From positions 1-51,340 of the forward strand of contig JADFYH010000021.1 of assembly GCA_015233135.1 (NCBI GenBank): a stretch of 51,340 bases of DNA. The letters run 5' to 3'. Source of the stretch: Deltaproteobacteria bacterium. GTDB lineage: Bacteria > UBA10199 > JADFYH01. The notes beneath the pieces are model-generated. The model was not told where the DNA came from, did not search any database, and saw nothing but the letters and a program-made list of their open reading frames with translations. Below, piece by piece: positions 37,242 through 45,902 of this stretch. The position numbers were made by a program, and so were the translations under genes. How positions within the stretch are numbered: position 1 is the first letter of the stretch; each line of letters opens with the position of its first letter.

Positions 37242-38615
37242 ATGATTTTTTTTAAAAAACACCCCTATCTCTACGAAATCCCCTTGGCCTTTATCCTCCT
37301 CTTGTGGGCCGCACAAATTTTTTATCCTAATTCTCCTGCTTTTAATGGGGTTGAGCCTCATCCTTTTTGGATCGTCCTTCTACTTTTTGCGCTTCGTTAT
37401 GGTCTCAATGCAGGTATCTTAAGTGCCCTCCTCGCCGCAGGTCTTTATATTACTTATTCCTGGTTCTATTATGAACGCTATCTTTTAGAAGATTTTCAAT
37501 TTTATATTTTACCAGGATTATTTCTGCTTGTGGGGGGGGCTTTAGGTTTGGTGGGGCAAAAATTTAAGGGACAGGTGTCAAATTTGGAGCAAGAAAAAGA
37601 GCAGCTTCAAGACTTACAGAAGAATTTGAAAGCTGAAATTGAAACTCAAAAAGAAATGAATCTGCAGTTAGAAAAAAAAATTGTCACTAAAAGTTCTACC
37701 TTGATTACCTTGTACGAAGGTGCGCGACGTTTTGATAATTTAAATCTGGAAGAACTTTATCCTGCTATTCTAGACTTCATCTTGAAAACTCTGGAGGCTT
37801 CTCAAGGCCTGATCTATATAAACGAGCAGCAAAGTTGGAAGCTGAAGAGCTCCATGGGCTTTACAGAGCCCCCTCTTCAGGCAGAAGTGTTGAGTTTTCT
37901 GGACTTAGTACTTTGCCAAAAACGCAGCCTTAGCTTGCGCGAGCTCTTGCAGCAAAATTCTGCCGCATCTAAGCTCTCTGCCTCTAAAATGCCTATCTTG
38001 ATGGGCCCCTTACAAAAGGGAGAAGAGGGAGAAGTGCTGGGCGTTTTTTTAATCTATGAACTTCCTTTTCAAAATTTAAACTCTGCCACGCTGAATCTTT
38101 TTAGTTTCTTACTCTTATGGGCTTCACGCGCTTTGGGTCGAACGCTTCATTTTGAGGCGCATAAAAAAATGGAAATATTCGATCAAAATCTACAAGTGTT
38201 TTCCGAGAATTATTTTGAATCGCGGCTGGCAGAGGAATTTGAACGGGCAAGAACCTACTATTTGCCTTTATCCCTGGGGCAGATTGAGATCTCTCTCGAG
38301 GCCCTGACGGCTCTCCAAAGAGATCTTTTTTTGAAAGGAATTGTTCAGATCTTAAAGGATACATTGAGACCCATGGATGTTGTGGCTTATTTTCCAAACA
38401 ATAAAATTCAATTTGCTTTTTTGCTGATCACCACGTCGGCCACACAAGCTGAAAATTTTAAAGAGAGAATATTTCAAAGTTTTAAATTTTTTTTAGAAGC
38501 GTGGAAAAAAACTCAGGCGGATTTGCATGTGGGCTTGGCCCTGACGCATTATGCCCCGCAGCTGAAAAGTCTAGAGGAATGGCGGGAGGGCTTGCGGTTT
38601 AAAAATGTTGGGTGA
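37242..38615 (+). CDS. pelD: PelD-like c-di-GMP receptor
   Basis: A protein of 457 residues. Order: about four membrane helices (to about 105; LYEIPLAFILLLWAAQIFYP, LFALRYGLNAGILSALLAAG and others), a coiled coil (LEQEKEQLQDLQKNLKAEIE), a GAF domain (about 155-290) and a degenerate GGDEF domain. RPMD (R376-D379) sits five residues before the position of the GGDEF signature, which reads PNNKI. R-x-x-D is the c-di-GMP inhibitory-site motif, and PelD binds c-di-GMP by such a site without making it. It gates Pel synthesis. Confidence 0.87.
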   Translation: MIFFKKHPYLYEIPLAFILLLWAAQIFYPNSPAFNGVEPHPFWIVLLLFALRYGLNAGILSALLAAGLYITYSWFYYERYLLEDFQFYILPGLFLLVGGALGLVGQKFKGQVSNLEQEKEQLQDLQKNLKAEIETQKEMNLQLEKKIVTKSSTLITLYEGARRFDNLNLEELYPAILDFILKTLEASQGLIYINEQQSWKLKSSMGFTEPPLQAEVLSFLDLVLCQKRSLSLRELLQQNSAASKLSASKMPILMGPLQKGEEGEVLGVFLIYELPFQNLNSATLNLFSFLLLWASRALGRTLHFEAHKKMEIFDQNLQVFSENYFESRLAEEFERARTYYLPLSLGQIEISLEALTALQRDLFLKGIVQILKDTLRPMDVVAYFPNNKIQFAFLLITTSATQAENFKERIFQSFKFFLEAWKKTQADLHVGLALTHYAPQLKSLEEWREGLRFKNVG

Positions 38616-38654
38616 CAGACTTCCTCCCCCCAGGAGAGGGGGATAAAATACTCT

Positions 38655-39689
38655 ATGACACAAACCGAAAAAAAACGCTGGGGTCTCTTTCTGTTTGTCT
38701 GGTTGCTATCCGGTTTATTGCAACTTTTCTTTTTTCGACTTCTTTTTTTTAAAGCGTACAGTGCTCCAATATCTTTCGCCCTGTTTTCCACTCACCTTGG
38801 ATCGTCGCTGGTTTATTTTATTTTGACCGAAGAGAAAAATAAACAGCGAGGGCGCGTTTGGCCCATTCAATTTTTTTTTCTTAGTTTTTTTATGCCGGGG
38901 ATAAGCTTCATATTTTTACCCTTTCTTTGGGCTCAGCAATTGGAAGGCAATTTTGTAATGGACGACAAAGCGGAAATAGAAAGTCTGGAATTCAGCAAAG
39001 TGTTCTATGAAAAAGTATTAAGCCCTCAAGAAAAAATATTCGAAGCCTTGGACATTGAACCTTATGCGGATATTTTGGCGGGGCAGGATATTGAGCTAAA
39101 AAGAGGGGCCATTGAACGAATGGTGGAGTTGAAAAATAAAGAATCGATTCAACTTTTGGAGAAATATCGTTCGGACAATTCGAGTGAACTGCGTTTTTAT
39201 GTTTTGAGCGCCCTGCATCGAATCCGACAGGAATTCGAGGAAGAATTAGCTGCTGCAAAAAAAGAAACGCAGGGAAATTTTTACAAAATTTCTGCCCGCA
39301 TTTATTTGGCTAAGGTCTATCTGCAGTACGTTCAATCGGGTTTGTTAGACCGGAGCATGCAGAATAGTTATTTAGAGGAGGCAGCGCATCACCTTCGTGA
39401 GAGTTTGAATTCAGGGCATGCCCAAGCTCACGCCTTTGAAGTGTTGCTGGAGCTTTTCATTCTTCAAAAAAATTATGCCTCGGCCCTGCAACTATTAGAA
39501 GAAGCCTATCCTAAAGGATGGTGTAAGACCGATTTCTATTTTCAAAAGAAAACCGAACTTTTTTATGTTTCGAAGGATTATTTAGGTTTAAAACAATTTG
39601 TTGCGAATTTCCCTTTGGCTCAGCTTCAATCGACGAAGTCTACCCAACTCTATTACGGCTGGGGAGGGGAGGCTTATGCAAACACCTAA
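38655..39689 (+). CDS. pelE: PelE-like membrane TPR protein
   Basis: A protein of 344 residues. Two or three hydrophobic segments at the start (FLFVWLLSGLLQLFFFRLLF, and FFFLSFFMPGISFIFLPFLW) are followed by a soluble helical part with TPR-like repeats (ARIYLAKVYLQYVQSGLL, YASALQLLEEAYPKGW). Size, topology and position after pelD fit PelE, a partner in the inner-membrane complex. It overlaps the HEAT gene by 14 bases. A partial C-rich palindrome lies just before it (38620-38643). Confidence 0.75.
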   Translation: MTQTEKKRWGLFLFVWLLSGLLQLFFFRLLFFKAYSAPISFALFSTHLGSSLVYFILTEEKNKQRGRVWPIQFFFLSFFMPGISFIFLPFLWAQQLEGNFVMDDKAEIESLEFSKVFYEKVLSPQEKIFEALDIEPYADILAGQDIELKRGAIERMVELKNKESIQLLEKYRSDNSSELRFYVLSALHRIRQEFEEELAAAKKETQGNFYKISARIYLAKVYLQYVQSGLLDRSMQNSYLEEAAHHLRESLNSGHAQAHAFEVLLELFILQKNYASALQLLEEAYPKGWCKTDFYFQKKTELFYVSKDYLGLKQFVANFPLAQLQSTKSTQLYYGWGGEAYANT

Positions 39690-41643
39690 TTCGATTACTT
39701 CACCTTTACAAAAGATTCGGGAAGCTCTGGAAGGAAGTAGCGAAGATGCCAGATACCAGGCCTGGATGACCCTTTATCGGGCAGAGCAGGCGGAATATGG
39801 GCAAGAATTAGATCGCATTCTTCAGGAGAAGGATCCCATCTTAAAAATAAAGTTGGCTCGTTTTTTGGCACAAATTCCAGAAAGCAAAGCCGTACAGCTT
39901 TTGGCAGTGCTGTTACTCTCAGAAAATTTGCTGGTTTTTGAGGCAGCCAAAAAGGCGTTTGAGAAGAATGCGTTAGAAAAGAAGGCAAAATTTCTGTTGT
40001 TTCTTTTACAAGATCCCTCTTTGGAAAAACGCCTCTTCGCCATTGAAAAATTGGCGCAGGCAAATATTTATGATGCCTTACCCCATTTTATCCAGCAGAT
40101 TCAAAAGGCAGAAGAAATAGAAAAAATCGCTCTACTCAAGGCCTTTCGCTATTTAGCCGAACCTAAGGTATTTCCTCTTTTAAGAAAGATGTTTGAGGAT
40201 AAAAACACCAAGCTGCGTCTCGAAGTCTTGTTTGCCCTCATTAAACTTTATGAAGAAGGACATTGGAGAAGTGAAAGAATTATTTTGCGAGCGCTGCAGG
40301 ATGAAAGCGCAGAATTGCGTCGGGTGGCCTTGTGGGGTTTAAGACAGCGTCCAAAAAGACGGCATTGGAAATGCTTTGAGTTTTGTTTCGTGCATGATCA
40401 AGAGCTGTACGTGCGGGAAGAAGCTTTGAAGGGCCTTTGTTGCTATTCGCAAGAAAAAACTATTCGATTATTATTGCAGACAATAGGCCAAGAAAAAAAT
40501 CCCGGTTTTGCCCTAAAAATAGAGGCACGACTGTTGGCTCTGCCCCAGGAAAAATTGAAAAAAGTTTTTTGGAAATTGGCAAATAAAAAAATATTTTTTG
40601 AGAATACCCGGGTACTTTTTTATTTGGCACTGTTACAAAAAAAATCTCAAAAAGTTTTCAAATTTCTTATTAAAAAAATAGCTGCAGGTGCGGCGCCCAA
40701 ACAACAGGTACTGCTTCTGGAAGCCTTGGTAGAAATCAGGCTACCAGAAGCCATAAAGCTATTTGAAGCTTATTTAAACGAGAGTCCTCTTGAAACCTAT
40801 TATGCTTTGCTAGGGATTATCCGACTAATGAAAGAGGGGATTCCCGTTCCACTCGAGAGCTATTTTGATAAAAATCTTCTTTCCCCCTTCTCTCAAGAAG
40901 TGTTGCTGAAGGAACTCCTCAAGATGAAACAAAAACCGCTTTCGGAAAAAAAACTGATGGCCTTGCTTTCTTACTCAGAAGCTAACGCTCAGCTTTCCAT
41001 CACTTATCTGGCTGCCCTCAATTTGATAAAGATATCCAGTGAAGCAGGAGTGGAACGAATGCTCCGCAATTGTGCTCTGCAAAAAGATTTCCCCTTGCTC
41101 GAGTCGTTTCAAAAAATGATTACCTGTTTTTTTAAAGAAAATCCTGAGTTTGTTTTCAGGCTGCTAGAAAAAAATCATGAGAAGGAAGTCACTGCACTCC
41201 TTTTTAAAATTTTGTCTGAACTCGATTGGAGTGCTGAGCGTCTTGAAAAAGTTTTTCCTGCTTTGTTTTTGGCGTTTAGAAGTGGCTGTTCTTCATACCT
41301 TCAGAAAGATTTTTTTTATTTTTTGCAAGGGCTTCTTTATAATCAAAAGTCGGGGTTTCAGAGTTTGATGAGCACGCTTCAACTTCAGGAGCAGCACGGT
41401 TTTCTCGATTCGCTGAACACGGCTCCCTCGGATTTATTGTTGCACATAAAAAGTGAAGAGTTTTCTGAAATATTTTTTTCGGCACCGCCAGAAATTCAAA
41501 ACAAGATGCTGCGTCTCTGTTCTGAAAAAAAACATGCTTCGTTTTATTCCTTTGCTGTATCTTTAATAAGCCGGATTTCGGACTTTGAATCGGAAATACT
41601 TAAAAATATTTTAAGCGACTGTATTGTGGAGCAAACTGTCTAA
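39676..41643 (+). CDS. HEAT-repeat protein in the Pel locus
   Basis: A protein of 655 residues from the ATG at 39676. It has many alpha-helical repeats of about 35-40 residues, of which the clearest are HEAT-like (LRLEVLFALIKLYEEG, RRVALWGLRQRPKRRHW, YVREEALKGLCCYSQEKTIR). No signal peptide or membrane helix, so it is cytoplasmic. It is translated in close coupling with pelE (14-base overlap) and pelF (stop and start share bases). It is not a standard Pel gene. A cytoplasmic scaffold for PelD/PelE/PelF is inferred. Confidence 0.75.
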   Translation: MQTPNSITSPLQKIREALEGSSEDARYQAWMTLYRAEQAEYGQELDRILQEKDPILKIKLARFLAQIPESKAVQLLAVLLLSENLLVFEAAKKAFEKNALEKKAKFLLFLLQDPSLEKRLFAIEKLAQANIYDALPHFIQQIQKAEEIEKIALLKAFRYLAEPKVFPLLRKMFEDKNTKLRLEVLFALIKLYEEGHWRSERIILRALQDESAELRRVALWGLRQRPKRRHWKCFEFCFVHDQELYVREEALKGLCCYSQEKTIRLLLQTIGQEKNPGFALKIEARLLALPQEKLKKVFWKLANKKIFFENTRVLFYLALLQKKSQKVFKFLIKKIAAGAAPKQQVLLLEALVEIRLPEAIKLFEAYLNESPLETYYALLGIIRLMKEGIPVPLESYFDKNLLSPFSQEVLLKELLKMKQKPLSEKKLMALLSYSEANAQLSITYLAALNLIKISSEAGVERMLRNCALQKDFPLLESFQKMITCFFKENPEFVFRLLEKNHEKEVTALLFKILSELDWSAERLEKVFPALFLAFRSGCSSYLQKDFFYFLQGLLYNQKSGFQSLMSTLQLQEQHGFLDSLNTAPSDLLLHIKSEEFSEIFFSAPPEIQNKMLRLCSEKKHASFYSFAVSLISRISDFESEILKNILSDCIVEQTV

Positions 41644-43103
41644 TGGATGTTTGTCTTATATTAGAAGGGACCTATCCTTATGTGTCCGGTGGGGTTGCCA
41701 CCTGGGTGCATCAACTCATTACTTCAATGAAGGGGATTAATTTTGGACTTTATTGCATTAGTGCGCATGCGGATCCTACCCGAAAACTGCAGTATGTGCT
41801 TCCTCCCAATGTGGTCTATTTTCAGGAGTTGTTTCTTCACGATTATAATTTGAGAAATATTAGTAAGCGCAAACCTGGCCCAGGAGATTTCAAAAAATTG
41901 AAAGACGTTTTGGAAGAAATAGGAGGAAAGAATTATAAAAATTTCCCTCAGTTGCTTGAGCTTTTTCAGGGAGAAGACGCCTGTTTCCATTCCAAAAATA
42001 TTTTTGCCTCCCAGCAGATTTGGGACCTTTTAATTTCTTACTATGAACGTTTTGCCCCTGAAATTTCCTTCATCGATTTCTTTTGGACCTGGAGAAATAT
42101 CTATCTGCCTGTGCTCGAAATCTTTCAGGCTCCGCTCCCTCGGGCCAAAATCTATCATGCCGTCTCCACCGGCTATGCGGGGTTGCTGGGTGTGGTCGCC
42201 AAATTACTTCAGGGAGAAAAACTGTTTATTACAGAACATGGCATTTACACCCATGAGCGAAAGCTGGAAATAGCTCAGGCCTCCTGGATTTTAGACCAAG
42301 AACAAAAACGCCCTCGTGCCTCACGAGAAATTTCCTTTTTCAAAAAATGGTGGACCGCTTTTTTTCAATTGCTTTCCAGTTTGGCTTACGATTCGGCGGA
42401 TCAGGTTTTCACTCTTTTCGAAGGAAATAAAATCCGGCAAATTCTGGAAGGCTGTGCCCCAGAAAAATTGTGTATTATCCCCAATGGAATTCTCTTAGAA
42501 GAAACTCCCCTTTTAAAATCCAGGGAGAAGAAAGGCCCTTCAATCGGATTGGTGGGAAGGGTAGTGGAAATCAAAGATATTAAAACCTTCTTACGGGCCG
42601 CTGCATTGGTTTTGGAGATGAAACCCGAGACCGAATTTTATGTATTGGGCCCCCTGGAGGAAGAAAAGGAATATGCCGAGGAATGCATGGCTTTATCGGA
42701 AGAATTGGGATTAGATAAAAAAGTTCATTTTACAGGCAAAGTAGAAATGAAAGATTTTTACCCAATTTTGGATGTGCTTGTTTTAACCAGCTTGTCGGAA
42801 TCTCAACCTTATGTCATTCTAGAGGCTTGCTGGATGGGTATTCCTGTGGTGGCAACGGATGTGGGGGCCTGCCGGGAAATGCTGGAGGGTAGCTCGGATT
42901 CCGAGGATAGGAACTTTGGAAAAAGCGGGTTACTTACCCCTGTCTCCAGCCCCCAAAAAACGGCGGAAGCGATTTTGGAACTTTTAGAACATCCCTCACT
43001 ACGACAACAAATGGCGCATTCCGGGCGCGCGCGGGTGAAGAAATTTTACAATCAGGAGGATTTGCTTTCAAAGTATTTAAATTTTTATGAACAGAATTTA
43101 TAA
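41643..43103 (+). CDS. pelF: PelF glycosyltransferase
   Basis: A protein of 486 residues, GT-B fold, family GT4. The N-terminus VCLILEGTYPYVSGGVATWV is the characteristic PelF start. The C-terminal half has IGLVGRVVEIKDIKTFLRAA and the E-x7-E motif ESQPYVILE. PelF is the cytoplasmic glycosyltransferase that builds the Pel polymer from UDP-sugars. The start overlaps the end of the HEAT gene. Confidence 0.94.
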   Translation: MDVCLILEGTYPYVSGGVATWVHQLITSMKGINFGLYCISAHADPTRKLQYVLPPNVVYFQELFLHDYNLRNISKRKPGPGDFKKLKDVLEEIGGKNYKNFPQLLELFQGEDACFHSKNIFASQQIWDLLISYYERFAPEISFIDFFWTWRNIYLPVLEIFQAPLPRAKIYHAVSTGYAGLLGVVAKLLQGEKLFITEHGIYTHERKLEIAQASWILDQEQKRPRASREISFFKKWWTAFFQLLSSLAYDSADQVFTLFEGNKIRQILEGCAPEKLCIIPNGILLEETPLLKSREKKGPSIGLVGRVVEIKDIKTFLRAAALVLEMKPETEFYVLGPLEEEKEYAEECMALSEELGLDKKVHFTGKVEMKDFYPILDVLVLTSLSESQPYVILEACWMGIPVVATDVGACREMLEGSSDSEDRNFGKSGLLTPVSSPQKTAEAILELLEHPSLRQQMAHSGRARVKKFYNQEDLLSKYLNFYEQNL

Positions 43104-43123
43104 CTTCCCTCTCCCTTGAGCAG

Positions 43124-43327
43124 GCATAGGTATCTACACAAATCAGCAAGGTACTAATTTTGTTACTCTTGGTGATCCCTCCCCTTAAGCTAAGGGGAGG
43201 TTAGGAGGGGTTATGAAAGATTTTGCAAATTAGAGAAGCCCAGAATTTTGCAAGATTTTCCATAACTCCCCCAACCCCCTCTTAGCTTAAGAGGGGGAAA
43301 TATCAAAAGATGTGTAGATGCCTATGC
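43124..43327. mobile_element. 204-bp MITE-like hairpin element with 8-bp target duplication
   Basis: The ends are inverted repeats (gcataggtatctacaca at 43124-43140; the reverse complement at 43311-43327 differs by one base). The outside is flanked by TTGAGCAG on both sides (43116-43123 and 43328-43335), an exact 8-bp target duplication. Inside, two long arms around 43172-43222 and 43258-43300 are reverse complements (cttaagctaag with G runs, then gttatg). There is no transposase frame, so it would be moved in trans. Removing it rebuilds a small hairpin (ccctctccc TTGAGCAG gggaaaggg). Confidence 0.85.
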
Positions 43328-43363
43328 TTGAGCAGGGGAAAGGGCTTTTGAGAAAAAACTCCC

Positions 43364-44767
43364 ATGGCAGGCATAGGGTTTCGTTTACAAAAAATTTTAC
43401 AAGGTCGTTCTTATACCGATTTCGCGCGCGCCTATCTTTTTTCAACGGTGATCGCAAGTGGGCCCTCACTTTTGGTCATGCTGAGTTTGGCACTGCTTCG
43501 TTATCGCCTGCAGTCCAGCTTCAATATGGAAGACCAGAAGCTGCTGGTTTCGCTATTTTCGTATCTTTATGCTTTTTCGATGATCGTGGTAGGGCCTTGT
43601 CTCTACGTTGTCACCCGATACCTGGCGGACATGGAATATTTGGGAAAACTGGCGGTGTTTTCTCCCACTTATTTTTCTTTGCTCAAAATTTTATTTTCTG
43701 TGGCCTCCCTTTTAGAATGGGGCTTTACTTATTCTTTATCTATCCCTTTTTCGGCTAAAGTTCTGCTCTGGGTCTTATTTTTATTAATCGTCGGCATTTG
43801 GGTGGCGCTCACTTTCATCAGCATTCTTCGGGGTTATAGCTGGATTGTCTTCGCCTTCTTTTCTGGGGGAGCGGGGGGGCTGTTGCTTTCCATCCCTTTT
43901 ACCCAGTACTGGGGCTGGCAGGGTTTTATCGGCGCCTATACTTTGGGGCAGGGCCTGATCTTCTTCATTTTAACCATTCGCTTGGTAACCGAACTGGGCA
44001 TGCCTTTTCAAAATGATTTTTCATTTTTAAGTTACTTTAAAAAACAACATTATTTGGTTTGGATTTGTACCTTTTATTTTGCGGGAAATTGGGTGGATAA
44101 ATTCGTTTTCTGGGCTTCTCCTCATGCCGAAATTATTCTGGGAAAATTGGCCACTTGTCCTTTATACGATGCCCCCATTTTTTTAGCTTTTCTCACGATC
44201 GTGCCTGCCATGGCCTTTTTTCTTTTGCAGATGGAAAGCACCTTCGCAAAAAATTATCATTTGTACTTCGAATGTATCCGCAGACGCAGTCCACTTCATA
44301 CTATTCTCGGGCAGAAGAGGGCGATGGTCTCCGAGTTGTATGGGCATTTTAAACAATTCATGCTTTTTCAAGGAATCGTCTCCCTGCTTATCGTGTTGAT
44401 GATGGAAGAAGTCTGTAATTATTTTATGATCGAGCCTCATCAGATGGGAATTTTTAGGATTGGTATCTTGGGCGCTTTTTTGCAGATGATGTTTGTGATG
44501 TTGCTGACCCTGCTTTTTTATTTTGATTTTCTTCAAGAGGCATTTTGGATGAGTCTGCTCTACTTTGTCAGTAACGCCCTGTTGACCCTGGCAACTCTGC
44601 AACTAGGCTTAGCTTCTTATGGTTATGGAGTCACAATCTCCTGCCTTATTTCTTCGTTTTTCACTTTCTTGCTTTTGGACAGCCGCCTTAAATATCTGGA
44701 GTATTACACCTTTATGAAGCAGCCTATTTCATTCCCTCCTTTTTCTTATGAGGAAGAGCTTTTTTGA
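43364..44767 (+). CDS. pelG: PelG membrane transporter
   Basis: A protein of 467 residues with about twelve membrane helices. The N-terminus MAGIGFRLQKILQGRSYTDF, with ASGPSLLVMLSLALL, is the hallmark of PelG, a flippase-like (MOP/Wzx-related) inner-membrane component that moves Pel across the membrane with PelD and PelE. It follows pelF after 260 bases holding the mobile element and ends the Pel locus. Confidence 0.93.
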   Translation: MAGIGFRLQKILQGRSYTDFARAYLFSTVIASGPSLLVMLSLALLRYRLQSSFNMEDQKLLVSLFSYLYAFSMIVVGPCLYVVTRYLADMEYLGKLAVFSPTYFSLLKILFSVASLLEWGFTYSLSIPFSAKVLLWVLFLLIVGIWVALTFISILRGYSWIVFAFFSGGAGGLLLSIPFTQYWGWQGFIGAYTLGQGLIFFILTIRLVTELGMPFQNDFSFLSYFKKQHYLVWICTFYFAGNWVDKFVFWASPHAEIILGKLATCPLYDAPIFLAFLTIVPAMAFFLLQMESTFAKNYHLYFECIRRRSPLHTILGQKRAMVSELYGHFKQFMLFQGIVSLLIVLMMEEVCNYFMIEPHQMGIFRIGILGAFLQMMFVMLLTLLFYFDFLQEAFWMSLLYFVSNALLTLATLQLGLASYGYGVTISCLISSFFTFLLLDSRLKYLEYYTFMKQPISFPPFSYEEELF

Positions 44768-44789
44768 GTACAACAAGTCTTATTCACGG

Positions 44790-44818
44790 TTGACTAGATT
44801 CAGGGTAGGCGATATGGG
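44790..44818 (+). promoter_or_regulatory. Possible promoter of the lipoprotein gene
   Basis: TTGACT (44790-44795), a 17-base spacer and TATGGG (44813-44818), 29 bases before the ATG at 44848, with AGGGAGA in between as ribosome-binding site. The -10 box is weak (3 of 6). Confidence 0.35.
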
Positions 44819-44847
44819 GCCCTGCATCTAAAACATAGGGAGAATAC

Positions 44848-45627
44848 ATGAAAAAAATATCTTTTTTAATGCTTGTACTGCTGTTGAGTGTCACTGCCTG
44901 TAAACAGAACAAACCGAGTCAAAAGAGTCCCTCTCATGCTTCGCCATTTGATCTTTCTATGACCGAAACAGCTCCGGGGATGGAGGATAATAAATCGGGT
45001 TCAGGGAAGGTGATTGAAACTATGAACTCTGGTGGCTATACCTACGCAAAGATTGATGTTGATGGAACCAAGCTGTGGGTAGCTGGTAAAGAAACAGCTC
45101 TGACTGTGGGTAAAAAGGCAAGCTTTTCGGGAGGCATGCCGATGATGAACTTCCATAGCAAGACACTCAATCGAACCTTTGACGTGATTTACTTTGCATC
45201 TTCTCTTCAGGCTGGGACTGCCACGGCACCCAAATCCACTTCACCTGAATCTGTACCTGATCAAACTCAAGCCCCTCACACAGGGGCCCCGATTCCAGTG
45301 ACAGAGCATGTCGTAGGAATCAAGAAGGCCGAAGGGGGTAAGACTATCGCCGAGATTTTTGCTCAAAAGGCTAATCTCTCGGGTAAAGAGCTTGTCGTCC
45401 GTGGAAAAGTGGTCAAGTACAACGGAGGAATCATGGACCGCAACTGGCTGCACATTCAGGATGGATCAGGTACGTTGGGGAGCAACGACCTGACAGTCAC
45501 CAGCACGGATACAGCGGCTGTTGGCAATACCGTTCTGGTCCGCGGAATACTTGCTACTGAACAAGATTTTGGTGGGGGATATAAATACAGCATCGTGCTG
45601 GAGAAGGCCAAAATCACTGTAGAATAG
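44848..45627 (+). CDS. Lipoprotein with NrfJ-like and OB-fold-like domains
   Basis: A protein of 259 residues. Lipoprotein signal MKKISFLMLVLLLSVTAC with Cys18. A first domain (GKVIETMNSGGYTYAKIDVD, WVAGKETALTVGKKASFSGG, MMNFHSKTLNRTFDVIYF) resembles NrfJ-related proteins found near multihaem cytochromes. After a Pro/Thr linker, a second domain (ELVVRGKVVKYNGGIMDRNW, LHIQDGSG, GNTVLVRGILATEQDFGGGY) looks like an OB fold. It probably sits at the periplasmic face of a membrane. Its position just before the cytochrome gene suggests a helper role, but transcription may be separate. Confidence 0.75.
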   Translation: MKKISFLMLVLLLSVTACKQNKPSQKSPSHASPFDLSMTETAPGMEDNKSGSGKVIETMNSGGYTYAKIDVDGTKLWVAGKETALTVGKKASFSGGMPMMNFHSKTLNRTFDVIYFASSLQAGTATAPKSTSPESVPDQTQAPHTGAPIPVTEHVVGIKKAEGGKTIAEIFAQKANLSGKELVVRGKVVKYNGGIMDRNWLHIQDGSGTLGSNDLTVTSTDTAAVGNTVLVRGILATEQDFGGGYKYSIVLEKAKITVE

Positions 45628-45646
45628 AAATCTCAGAAACATCACG

Positions 45647-45693
45647 AGAATGAATTCCCTCTTGCCTTGTTATAGGGGGGTTCATTCTTGTTC
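45647..45693 (+). terminator. Possible terminator after the lipoprotein gene
   Basis: agaatgaa (45647-45654) pairs with ttcattct (45681-45688), with an inner ccct/aggg pairing, followed by tgttc. The T-run is poor, so termination may be weak. Confidence 0.4.
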
Positions 45694-45815
45694 AAAATAA
45701 TTTACTCGATAACCGCATAAAATCCTTATCAAATCTTAAAACACAAAATTATATATTCATTTTTTACGCAACATTCCTTGCTAGCATACGATAACCATAG
45801 TGTCGTTATTTGTGC

Positions 45816-45845
45816 TTGTTGTGATCCGCATCATACCCTTATAAT
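45816..45845 (+). promoter_or_regulatory. Promoter of the multihaem cytochrome gene
   Basis: TTGTTG (45816-45821), an 18-base spacer and a perfect TATAAT (45840-45845). Transcription would start near 45852, about 50 bases before the ATG at 45903. The rest of 45694-45815 is AT-rich with no gene. Confidence 0.5.
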
Positions 45846-45902
45846 GTCGGGTGGGGCTAGTTGCGGTTTAACTTTTTTGTTCACACTTTTATTAAGCCTT
45901 TT

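Noticed and set aside
43318-43758. Plus-strand frame overlapping the start of pelG
   Set aside because: pelG has the family start MAGIGF in another frame; this frame begins inside the mobile element.
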